DNA of 43,474 bases from contig JACSRI010000230.1 in the NCBI GenBank assembly GCA_014879845.1, forward strand, positions 1 to 43,474, given 5' to 3'. Source of the DNA: Opitutaceae bacterium. Lineage in GTDB: Bacteria; Verrucomicrobiota; Verrucomicrobiia; Opitutales; Opitutaceae. The stretch's first letter is position 1; every line of letters begins with the position of its first letter. Of this stretch, positions 19,541 through 27,144 are shown in pieces. The notes under the pieces were generated by a model that was not told the DNA's origin, ran no database searches, and saw only the letters and a program-made list of their open reading frames with translations. A program made the translations under genes and the position numbers.

Positions 19541-20092
19541 TCAGTTCTCGCACCCGGGGTCGAGTGTCCGGGCAAACTCGAGGAGGAGCCGGAGTCCTTC
19601 GGGCCACGGGCCGTGGCCGCTGGCGGCATGGATGTGTCCGGCGCGCTCGAGGAGGTGGTGCCCGGCTCCCCAGGTCCGCGCGCAACGGGCGCCGAACCCA
19701 GCATCTGAATACGGATCATCCGTGCTCGAAACTACGAGCGCGGGGACCTGGAGCGGAACCCCGGCGAGCGTGGAGAATCCCGTGATGGCCGGCGGAAACG
19801 CGGCGTGCCGAGGATCCGGCGGCGCGACGAGAAAGGCTCCGGCGATGCCGGCCGAGCCGCGGCTCGCGATATGGCCAGCCACGAGCAAGCACGCGAGCGA
19901 GTGCGCGATCAGCAGGCTCGGTTCCGCGGAGGCATCGAGCGCCTCCTGGAGGGTCCGGCCCCATCCCCGTGCGTCGGGTTGGTCCCAGGTCTGGAAGTCC
20001 ACGCGGGCAGACCCTGGGAGCCTTTGCTCCCAGAGGGTCTGCCAATGTCCCGGACCGGAGTTGCCATAGCCGGGCAGCATGAGCATGCGCAT
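19541..20092 (-). CDS. RBBP9/YdeN-type alpha/beta hydrolase
   Basis: This 183-residue protein has the small serine-hydrolase fold of the RBBP9/YdeN family: LPGYGNSGPGHWQ at the N-terminus, nucleophile Ser65 in AHSLAC, acid Asp126 in SSTDDPY and base His153 in AGHIHAASG. The usual GHSLG elbow is AHSLA here, as in many RBBP9-type members. Three methionines crowd the start (MRMLML), so the exact start could shift by a few codons. It follows the rhomboid gene's promoter side by 90 bases on the same strand and may be transcribed ahead of it. Substrate unknown. Confidence 0.87.
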   Translation of the reverse strand: MRMLMLPGYGNSGPGHWQTLWEQRLPGSARVDFQTWDQPDARGWGRTLQEALDASAEPSLLIAHSLACLLVAGHIASRGSAGIAGAFLVAPPDPRHAAFPPAITGFSTLAGVPLQVPALVVSSTDDPYSDAGFGARCARTWGAGHHLLERAGHIHAASGHGPWPEGLRLLLEFARTLDPGCEN

Positions 20093-20411
20093 CGTGCGTC
20101 GAAGGGGAGGGGATTCACACCGAGGTCAAATGCCGCGCGGCGAAGGAGGTTTGGAAAGTCCCTCGATCGATAGAGCTCGGACAGCTGGCGCAGAGCGCGG
20201 GACGGTTGCGTAGCGCGGGGTCGACGTGGCGCGGGTGATGAAGTCAACGAGTTGCCCGGTAAATCACTTGCGATGCCCCGGTGCGGAGGATTCAACCGTC
20301 GGCACCTCATACCCTTTGCCCGCACCTGGTCGGCGCGCGAGCCGCACCCCGGTCTTGTTGCTCGCGTCATCCGCTCCCGGGTCCGGCGACCTAGGCTTCG
20401 GATCCTACTCC
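20093..20411. other. Divergent intergenic region ahead of the FucP-like gene
   Basis: These 319 bases lie between the outward-facing RBBP9-like and FucP-like genes, so they should hold both promoters. I found no convincing -35/-10 pair. A near-palindrome TTGCCCGGTAA (20252-20262) is the only operator-like site. Frames open through the region lack coding character. Confidence 0.4.
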
Positions 20412-21968
20412 ATGCACGAAAAGAAAAGCCTCTTCATCCTCCCGGACGGCCGCAACGTCGTGGTCACGTTCATCCTCGTGAGCTCGCTCTTCCTGCTCTG
20501 GGGCTTCTGCAACGGGATGATCGATACGATGGACAAGCACTTCCAGGATCAGCTCCACCTGACGAAGGCGCAGTCCGCCTGGGTGCAGTTCGCGCACTAC
20601 ATGGGCTATTCGATCATGGCGTTGCCGGCCGGCCTGATGATCCAGCGCACGGGCTACAAGTGGGGCATCATCGTCGGGCTCGCCATGGTCGCGGTCGGCG
20701 GCTTCTGGTTCATCCCGGCGACGCACATCTCGACCTTCTGGGCCTTTCTTCTCGGCGTGTGCGCCATCGCGATGGGCCTGACCGTGCTCGAGACGGTGGC
20801 CAACCCGTACACGACCGTGCTCGGCGGCAAAGATTTTGCCGCCACGCGCATCAACCTCGCACAATCGTTCAACGGCGTGGGCTGGATCCTCGGCCCGGTC
20901 GTGGGCGGCGCGTTCTTCTATTCCGACCAGGGACACCAGGTCGCGCACGGCCAGCTCTGGATACCCTATGCGGGCGTGGGTGTGGTGGTGCTCGTGCTTG
21001 CGGTGCTCTTCTTCTTCGCGCCCGTGCCGGAATTGAAGGTGGAGGATGAATACCACACCGACGCCGCCGCCGGCTTGCCCGCGGCCGCGGCGCGGCCGAA
21101 ACACCCGGGACTCGTGGCGCTCTTCCTCTTCCTCAACGTCGTGGTGCTCGCGGTGTCGCTCTACCTCGTGCTCAACGCGATCCTGCCGTTCTGCGGCGTG
21201 AGCCCGGCCGGAATCCGCTACGTGACGATCGGCATCGCGGTGGCCGCGCTGCTCACGATCCCGAGCCTGCTCAAGACCTCGCGCACGATCACCGAGCACA
21301 GCATCTGGGCCCACCCGCACTTCGCCGGGGCGACGGTGGCGCAGTTTCTCTATGTCGCGGCGCAGGCGGGCATTTTCAGCTTCTTCATCAACTACGTGAT
21401 CTCGGAAATGCCCGCGATCTCGCAATCGGTCGCGAACCTGTGGCCGCTCAACGGTCGCGTCATCGAGCGCGACGGTGCACTCTTCGTGACGGAGCAGGGG
21501 GCAAGCCGCCTGCAGGGTTTTGTGGCGTTCCTGCTCTTCACCATCGGGCGCTTTGTCGGGTCGGCCATCCTCAAACGCACACCCGCCCATCGCGTGCTCG
21601 GCTTGTATGCAGCGATCAATGTCGTGCTCTGCGGCGTGGTCGCGCTCGACCTCGGCTGGATCTCCGTCGCGGCCGTGTTCCTGAGCTTCTACTTCATGTC
21701 GATCATGTTCCCGACGGTGTTTGCGCTCGGCATCCACGGGCTCGGCGCGCAGGCGAAGAAGAAGGCCGCGGCCTTCATCGTCATGGCGATCACCGGCGGC
21801 GCGCTCATGCCGAAGATCATGGGGCACCTCGGCGACGTCTACTCGATGGCGACGAGCTTCATGATGCCGTTCGGCTGCTTCATCGGTATCGCGATCTACG
21901 GCTTCATTTGGCCGAAACTCAGCGGGCACACGACCGGCCCGGCGATCGCGGCCGGCAAGGGGCACTGA
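20412..21968 (+). CDS. FucP-like sugar permease (MFS, FHS family)
   Basis: This 518-residue membrane protein resembles the L-fucose:H+ symporter group. Features include the first helix with LLWGFCNGMIDTMDKHFQ, the FAHYMGY segment, GLTVLETVANPYTTVLGG and the C-terminal half with IMFPTVFALGIHGLG and GGALMPKIMGHLGD. It is longer than E. coli FucP (438), partly through an insert around NGRVIERDGALFVTEQGASR between two C-terminal helices, predicted to be outside the bilayer. The ATG at 20412 starts MHEKKSLFILPDG, typical of the group. The likely substrate is a hexose or fucose-like sugar taken up with protons; it is not fixed by sequence. Confidence 0.88.
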   Translation: MHEKKSLFILPDGRNVVVTFILVSSLFLLWGFCNGMIDTMDKHFQDQLHLTKAQSAWVQFAHYMGYSIMALPAGLMIQRTGYKWGIIVGLAMVAVGGFWFIPATHISTFWAFLLGVCAIAMGLTVLETVANPYTTVLGGKDFAATRINLAQSFNGVGWILGPVVGGAFFYSDQGHQVAHGQLWIPYAGVGVVVLVLAVLFFFAPVPELKVEDEYHTDAAAGLPAAAARPKHPGLVALFLFLNVVVLAVSLYLVLNAILPFCGVSPAGIRYVTIGIAVAALLTIPSLLKTSRTITEHSIWAHPHFAGATVAQFLYVAAQAGIFSFFINYVISEMPAISQSVANLWPLNGRVIERDGALFVTEQGASRLQGFVAFLLFTIGRFVGSAILKRTPAHRVLGLYAAINVVLCGVVALDLGWISVAAVFLSFYFMSIMFPTVFALGIHGLGAQAKKKAAAFIVMAITGGALMPKIMGHLGDVYSMATSFMMPFGCFIGIAIYGFIWPKLSGHTTGPAIAAGKGH

Positions 21969-21993
21969 CCGACGCGGGCCGGCCGCGGGGAGG

Positions 21994-22007
21994 TGACACC
22001 GGTGTCA
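21994..22007. promoter_or_regulatory. 14-bp perfect palindrome, LacI-type operator candidate
   Basis: TGACACCGGTGTCA is a perfect palindrome with a central CG, the design of many LacI/GalR-family operators. It lies 25 bases after the permease stop and 226 bases before the SSS symporter. No regulator gene of this family is in the window. Confidence 0.5.
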
Positions 22008-22043
22008 ACGTCGTGAATGCGGCGACGCGGTCACCCATTTGAG

Positions 22044-22064
22044 GGGTGCCGCGCACCCGCTTTT
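22044..22064 (+). terminator. Possible terminator or attenuator between the two sugar transporters
   Basis: GGGTGC and GCACCC form a 6-bp stem with a three-base loop, followed by GCTTTT. It could end the permease transcript or attenuate readthrough into the symporter gene. Confidence 0.5.
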
Positions 22065-22233
22065 CCGTTGCTTCGCCCCGAGGCCGGGGACTTAACGGTG
22101 CCGCAGCTTCGGGAACGGATACTCCCCAGCACGACGCCTCTCCCCCCCCAGGGCGCCGGGTTGCCGCGCTCGATCGCTGTCGCTCCATCTCATCCCCATC
22201 CTCGGTCACGATCCAGCACGTAGCGCTCCTGCC

Positions 22234-24159
22234 ATGCCAGACACCTTCAGCCTCTCCACGTTCGATATCAGCATCTTCATTGTCTTCATCGTCGCGGTCA
22301 TCTCGGTCGGCCTGATCAAGAGCCGCGGCGAGGGCAAGGACTCCGAGTCCTACTTCCTCGCCGGCCGCGGGCTGAAGTGGTGGCTGATCGGCGTCTCGCT
22401 CATCGCGGCAAACATTTCCTCCGAGCAGTTCGTCGGCATGTCCGGCTCCGCGGCCGACTACATGGGCCTGGCGATCTCGAGCTACGAGTGGATGGCGGCG
22501 ATCACCCTCGTCGTCGTGGCCTTCGCGTTCCTCCCGTATTTTCTGAAGACCGGCATCTTCACGATGCCGCAGTTCCTCGATCACCGCTACGGTCACGCCA
22601 CCCGCGCGCTCATGGCGTTCATGACGATGGTGCTGCTAATCTTCGTCTCGCTCACGGGCGTGATCTACGCCGGCGGCCTGACCATGAGCGAGCTCTTCGC
22701 CGGGCACGCCTTTCTCGGTTTCAGCCTCACGACATGGTGCTGGATCATCGGCATGATGGCCGCGGTCTACATCGCGGCCGGTGGACTCAACGCCTCCGCC
22801 TGGGCCGATCTCATCCAGGGCATCGCGCTCATCCTCGGCGGCGCCGTTATCGCCTATTTCGCGCTCACCAAGATGGGGGCCACACCCGTCGCCGAGTTGA
22901 CGGCAGGTTCGGCCAACCCGAAGGATGTCGCGGACACGGCCAGCGGCATGGCCAAGCTCGTCGCCCTCAATCCCGACAAGCTGTCGATGATCCTCCCGCG
23001 CGAGGACAAGAACATCCCCTGGACCGCGCTGCTTATCGGCCTGTGGATCCCGAACTTCTACTATTGGGGCCTCAATCAGTACATCACCCAGCGCGTGCTC
23101 GGCTCGGCCTCACTGCGCCAGGGGCAGAAGGGCATCGTTTTCGCCGCGGCGATGAAACTGGTCATCCCGTTCGTCATCGTCATCCCCGGCGTGCTGGCCT
23201 TCAACCTCTTCAGCAAGGACCTCGCCGACATCGATCGCCGGAAGAACGCGGCTGAGTGGACCGCCTACGAGACGCACCTCGGCAAGCCTGAGTCCAAGGT
23301 CTACTTCGAGGTCGGCCACCAGTGGACGCGCCTCAACGCCGACCAGGCCGCAGCCGTGCAGGCGCACAACCTCGCCGTGCTCGCGGCCGCCGGCGGCAAG
23401 GTCGACGACCTCACCGGCCACGCGCTCTCCGGAAGCGATCGCGCCGAACTGCTCGCCCGCCTCGACAAGGTCCAGGGCCTGGAGAAGCACTCGATCCAGG
23501 GATACAAGTACGACGCCGCGCTCAATCTCCTCATCAAGAAACTCCTGCCCGAGGGCAGCGGCTGGCGCGGCTTCGTCATCGCGGCGTTGCTCGGCGCGAT
23601 CGTGAGTTCGCTCGCCGCCATCCTGAACGCGGCCTCGACCATCTACACGATGGACGTCTACCAGCGCTATATCTCCCCGAACGCCACGCAGGCCGGGCTG
23701 GTGAAGTCGGGCCGCATCGCGGTGGGTGTGTTCGCCGTGATCGGCTGCCTGCTTGCGCCCAACCTCGATAAGTTCGGCAGCATCTTCAAATACATCCAGC
23801 AGTTCCAGGGCTACGCCTCGCCGGGCATCCTCGCCGTCTTCGTCTTCGGCATCATGAACCGTCGCGGCCCCGGCATCTGTGGTGTGGTCGGCCTCGTGCT
23901 CAATCCGATCCTCTACTTCTGCCTCGATCAGTACACCGACATCGCGTTCCTCGACGCCATGGCCGTGTGCTTCTTCACCGTGCTCGCGGTGATGTGGGGC
24001 ATCGCGCTGGCCAAGCCGCTGCCGCAGCCGGTCGAGTTCAAGGTCAACTCGCGGCTCGATCTCACCGCCTCGTCGGGTGCGAAGGTCGCCGGCATCGCCG
24101 TGGTCATCGCCACGCTGGTGCTCTACGTGATCTTCAGCCCGCTCGGCATCGCCGGCTGA
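22234..24159 (+). CDS. Sodium:solute symporter (SSS family), SGLT-like, with a long inserted loop
   Basis: This 641-residue protein has the SSS pattern: SYFLAGRGLKWWLIGVSLIAANIS near the N-terminus, EQFVGMSGSAADYMGLA, the NFYYWGLNQYITQRVLG helix and, later, AALLGAIVSSLAAILNAASTIYTMDVY, which in vSGLT-type members contributes to sodium binding. It probably imports a sugar. Between the helices ending near residue 330 and beginning near 443 lies a soluble insert of about 110 residues (DLADIDRRKNAAEW to KKLLPEG) rich in Ala, Asp and Lys; vSGLT-type transporters have only a short loop here. It lies next to the FucP-like permease and opposite a PfkB kinase. Confidence 0.92.
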   Translation: MPDTFSLSTFDISIFIVFIVAVISVGLIKSRGEGKDSESYFLAGRGLKWWLIGVSLIAANISSEQFVGMSGSAADYMGLAISSYEWMAAITLVVVAFAFLPYFLKTGIFTMPQFLDHRYGHATRALMAFMTMVLLIFVSLTGVIYAGGLTMSELFAGHAFLGFSLTTWCWIIGMMAAVYIAAGGLNASAWADLIQGIALILGGAVIAYFALTKMGATPVAELTAGSANPKDVADTASGMAKLVALNPDKLSMILPREDKNIPWTALLIGLWIPNFYYWGLNQYITQRVLGSASLRQGQKGIVFAAAMKLVIPFVIVIPGVLAFNLFSKDLADIDRRKNAAEWTAYETHLGKPESKVYFEVGHQWTRLNADQAAAVQAHNLAVLAAAGGKVDDLTGHALSGSDRAELLARLDKVQGLEKHSIQGYKYDAALNLLIKKLLPEGSGWRGFVIAALLGAIVSSLAAILNAASTIYTMDVYQRYISPNATQAGLVKSGRIAVGVFAVIGCLLAPNLDKFGSIFKYIQQFQGYASPGILAVFVFGIMNRRGPGICGVVGLVLNPILYFCLDQYTDIAFLDAMAVCFFTVLAVMWGIALAKPLPQPVEFKVNSRLDLTASSGAKVAGIAVVIATLVLYVIFSPLGIAG

Positions 24160-24175
24160 GCGAGAGGACAACTCA

Positions 24176-24336
24176 GGTCGCAGAGTTCACAGCGAAGGCG
24201 CAGAGATCACAGAGGGGAGGGTCGACGGTTCCGCCGACCTTCCCTTTGTTTTTGTGGTGGTCGAGGGAGCGATGCCGATCGCGCGTCTCGCCGGCGCTCC
24301 GTGAGCTCTGTGTCTCCTCTGTGCCCTCTGTGACCC
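24176..24336. repeat. Dispersed CACAGAG-type inverted repeat, copy 2
   Basis: The left arm (24176-24216, CGCAGAGTTCACAG and GCGCAGAGATCACAGAG) and the right arm (24296-24336, CTCCGTGAGCTCTGTG and CTCTGTGCCCTCTGTGAC) flank a spacer that itself holds a small hairpin (GGTCGACGG/CCGCCGACC). The unit fills the gap between two convergent genes and so may help end both transcripts. Confidence 0.85.
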
Positions 24337-24351
24337 ACTCGGAACCGGCTC

Positions 24352-25272
24352 TCAGAATCCAAACGGAGTGAGATCGAAATCGGCCACGCCCTCGGACGCG
24401 GCGTTGGCCGCCGCGAGCGGCAGGGCGAAACGCACGGCCGCCTCGAGCGAGTCGCCGCGCTCGAAGAGCGCATACAGTGTACCCGCGTGCAGCACATCAC
24501 CGCTGCCGGTGGGCGAGGCTTCCTCGATCGCCGGCGGGGCGATGCTCGTCGCGGCGGCGGCGCCGGTCTCATACAGCCACACGGTGTTCGGGCCGTCGGT
24601 CACGACCCAGCGCGCCACCGTGCTCGCCCGCGCGATGGTCGGCAGCAAGTCGGCCATGCGCGCGTCGGTGAGCTCGGCCTGGGGCACGCCGGCCAGTCCG
24701 GCGAATTCCTTGCGGTTGATCTTCACCAGCGCCGCCGACATCGAGACGAGCTCGGCGAGCGGCGGTCCGTAGGTGTCGACCGTGAGCGGGCCGCGCGCGG
24801 CCAGCCGTCGGATGGCCTCGCCGAGGGGTTTCCAGGCCTTGTCCTGCCAGGCGGGGATGCTCCCGCACACGGCCAGGATCGTGCCGGGCTCCTGTGCATC
24901 CAGAAAACGGGCACAGGCAAGGATCGCGCGCGCATCGATGACATTGTCCAGACCGAGAAACGTCGTCTCGGCCCGGCCGGGCGCGCGCACGACCGCACCG
25001 GTGCGCGTCTCGTGCGGCGTAACGAACGGCTCGGTTGGCACGGCGTGCTTGCGCAGCCAGCCGGCGCAGCGCTCGCCGGTCGAGCCGCCGGGAAAATAGA
25101 GCGCCACCGAGTCGAGACCGAGCCGCGCAAGCAAACGCGTGACGTTGATGCCCTTGCCACCGACCTGGAAAAACTCCGCCCGCGCGCGCTGCGTCGCGCC
25201 TTCGGCCCAGGCGTCGTAGGTGTAGGTCGTCTCGGCGAGAAGGTTGGCGGTAAGGGTGAGGATGCGGGGCAT
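24352..25272 (-). CDS. PfkB-family sugar kinase, 1-phosphofructokinase/tagatose-6-phosphate kinase-like
   Basis: This 306-residue ribokinase-fold kinase shows the N-terminal signature VGGKGINVTRLLARLG (38-53) of the hexose-phosphate branch (FruK/LacC). The C-terminal signature is SPTGSGDVLHAG, with catalytic base Asp259 and anion hole TGSG. KINRKEF (about 184-190) matches the LKPN-type region of FruK. It would phosphorylate a sugar or sugar phosphate with ATP in the cytosol. Its place beside two sugar importers suggests a shared sugar pathway, but it is transcribed the other way, so this is inference. Confidence 0.88.
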   Translation of the reverse strand: MPRILTLTANLLAETTYTYDAWAEGATQRARAEFFQVGGKGINVTRLLARLGLDSVALYFPGGSTGERCAGWLRKHAVPTEPFVTPHETRTGAVVRAPGRAETTFLGLDNVIDARAILACARFLDAQEPGTILAVCGSIPAWQDKAWKPLGEAIRRLAARGPLTVDTYGPPLAELVSMSAALVKINRKEFAGLAGVPQAELTDARMADLLPTIARASTVARWVVTDGPNTVWLYETGAAAATSIAPPAIEEASPTGSGDVLHAGTLYALFERGDSLEAAVRFALPLAAANAASEGVADFDLTPFGF

Positions 25273-25290
25273 GGCGGTGAAAGAATCTGA

Positions 25291-25408
25291 ACCACAGTGG
25301 GCCCAGAGGTCACAGAGAAAAGAGGCGGGAAATTCGCTGTGAGAACGCGGGGGCTCGTTCAGTGGACACGGGTGCCAGGTTCAGTTGGACTCTGTGCTTT
25401 CTGGGGTT
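25291..25408. repeat. Degenerate CACAGAG-type inverted repeat, copy 3
   Basis: CCACAGTGGGCCCAGAGGTCACAGAG (25291-25318, read in parts) is answered by GGACTCTGTGCTTTCTGGGG at 25387-25406. Both arms have decayed compared with the other copies. It sits between two same-strand genes. Confidence 0.6.
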
Positions 25409-25422
25409 CAAACGCTCCGGCC

Positions 25423-26889
25423 TCACTCCCGCCGCTGCTTGGTGAACACGTAGTTCAGCATGAACGACATTCCCAGCAGGGCGAAGACCTGGCGGTAGGA
25501 GCGCATCGCGCCGACCACCTGGCTCAGCGGCGAAGACTTGGGTTCGGCGACCTTGAGCAGCACGATGCCGGAGAAGAGCACGAGGATGTGGTGGGCGATC
25601 GCCATCGCATGGTAGCCGTCGAGCCGCGCCACGCCTCGATCCCAGAGGTGGTCGAGGATGAGGCCGCCGAGGATCGGCGCGACAGCCGCAGCGAGCGAGG
25701 TGACCGCGACGTTGATCGAGATGGCTGCGGTCTTCGCTTCGGGCGGCACGAGCTTGAGCAGGAGGTTGAACGAGCCGAGCAGGTAACCCGCCGAGAAAAT
25801 CCCGCCGGAGGCGTAGACGAACTTGATCATCCACGAGTTCTCCGGCGTCAGCAGCGCCCAGAGGAATCCGGGGAGCATCCACGCCACGAGCGCGACGTTC
25901 ATCGACGGACGGTTGCCATAGCGGTCGGTGAATTGTCCCCACGCCGGCAGCGCCATCGCGCCGGTGACGTTGAAGATCACGGTCAGCATGCTGACCTGCG
26001 CGATCGACATGCCGATGCTGTCGTAGAGGAAGACATTGAAGAACGGCCCGAAGACGTTGGTGAGAAAACCAAATGCCGCGCCGAAGGCGTAGAGCCAGAG
26101 CAGCGGGCGGTTCTTGAGGATGAGTTTGATCTGCTCGCGAAAATCCAGCCCGGCCTCGTGCGTGCGACTCGTGCTGGTCGCCAGAATACGGTACTGCGCC
26201 AGGATCGAGAACATGCGCAGCAGCACGGATACGCCGATCACCACCTGGAACCCGAGCACGGGTGTGATGATATTGAGCTGGGTGAGCGCTTCGCCCGCGC
26301 CGAGCAGGAAGATGACGGTCGAGATCTGCAGCAGGCGATTGCGGCGGCCGAAGTATTTTCCGCGCAGCCGGTCCGGCACCCACTCCTGCACCCAGGAGGT
26401 CCACGCCACGCCGACGACGGAATGGAAGAGCGCGGAGAGTGCGAAGAAGAGGAACAGCCAGCGCCCGGCGCGGCCGACGTCGTCCAGCGGGATGTGCGGG
26501 AGCGCGAAGGCGAGTGCGATCCACACGAGCAGGTGCAGCCACGAGATCGTGAGCGAGATCGCCTTCTGCGACCAGCGGCGCGTGAGGAAAGGCACGACGA
26601 AGAGCTGCACGACGTTGCACCAGTAGGGCAGGGACACGATGACGCCGAACAGCGTCTCCGGCAGCCGGAAGGTCTGCGAGAGCAGCATCGCCACGATGAA
26701 GTTGCCCGGTTGCGTCATGAAGACGATGGGCATGGCGACGAGCCCCTCGCCCGTGCACAGCGCGATGTTGCGCCGCAGCGTGGAAGCGCGGCGCGCCGCG
26801 GATGGCGGGGATGCTGGTGATGTGGTGGGCGTCGTGAACGGCGCGGAACTCACGGCTTGGAGACTGAGCGGCTGGCGCCGACGGGCCAA
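25423..26889 (-). CDS. MFS transporter
   Basis: This major-facilitator protein has about 12 predicted helices. Landmarks are the first helix GLVAMPIVFMTQPGNFIVAMLL, the intracellular WVPDRLRGKYFGRRN segment between helices 4 and 5, and ISINVAVTSLAAAVAPILGG in the second half. The long start is a TTG at 26889; the first 40 residues are Ser/Pro/Arg-rich without known homology, and a GTG at 26853 is an equally plausible start, so the N-terminus is uncertain. The last residues (NYVFTKQRRE) follow the final helix. Substrate unknown; the gene follows the same strand as the PfkB kinase and lies upstream of it, separated by repeat copy 3. Confidence 0.85.
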   Translation of the reverse strand: MARRRQPLSLQAVSSAPFTTPTTSPASPPSAARRASTLRRNIALCTGEGLVAMPIVFMTQPGNFIVAMLLSQTFRLPETLFGVIVSLPYWCNVVQLFVVPFLTRRWSQKAISLTISWLHLLVWIALAFALPHIPLDDVGRAGRWLFLFFALSALFHSVVGVAWTSWVQEWVPDRLRGKYFGRRNRLLQISTVIFLLGAGEALTQLNIITPVLGFQVVIGVSVLLRMFSILAQYRILATSTSRTHEAGLDFREQIKLILKNRPLLWLYAFGAAFGFLTNVFGPFFNVFLYDSIGMSIAQVSMLTVIFNVTGAMALPAWGQFTDRYGNRPSMNVALVAWMLPGFLWALLTPENSWMIKFVYASGGIFSAGYLLGSFNLLLKLVPPEAKTAAISINVAVTSLAAAVAPILGGLILDHLWDRGVARLDGYHAMAIAHHILVLFSGIVLLKVAEPKSSPLSQVVGAMRSYRQVFALLGMSFMLNYVFTKQRRE

Positions 26890-26919
26890 TAGCGAAGAGC
26901 GGAAGACGCGCGACTCCGC

Positions 26920-26990
26920 CCGGTAGCGCAGGCTTCCAGTCTGCCCTCCGGAACCTACCGAGCCGGCAAGCAGGAAGCCTGCGCTACCGG
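26920..26990. repeat. REP-like palindrome with 18-bp perfect arms
   Basis: The left arm CCGGTAGCGCAGGCTTCC (26920-26937) is matched exactly by the right arm GGAAGCCTGCGCTACCGG (26973-26990), with a further partly paired stretch inside. It lies between the divergent MFS and alpha-2-macroglobulin genes. A related half-site is near 14233. Confidence 0.85.
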
Positions 26991-27144
26991 TCCTGACATC
27001 TTCTGATGCGCCATGACGACTTCCCCGCGCGATTCGGCTGGCCTTGTTACCAAGCCGTTACGCGGGGAATCGGTTCGCCGCGTAGAATCATTTGCGCCAC
27101 CGTATGCCTCTCGAACCCGCAGTCTCCTCGCGTCTGCTTCTGCC

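Noticed and set aside
20252-20262. TTGCCCGGTAA as an operator for the FucP-like gene
   Set aside because: One mismatch in an 11-base site with no second copy or regulator; too weak to claim.
23110-24171. 353-codon minus-strand frame opposite the SSS symporter
   Set aside because: Acidic/Arg/His-rich antisense shadow with no domain.
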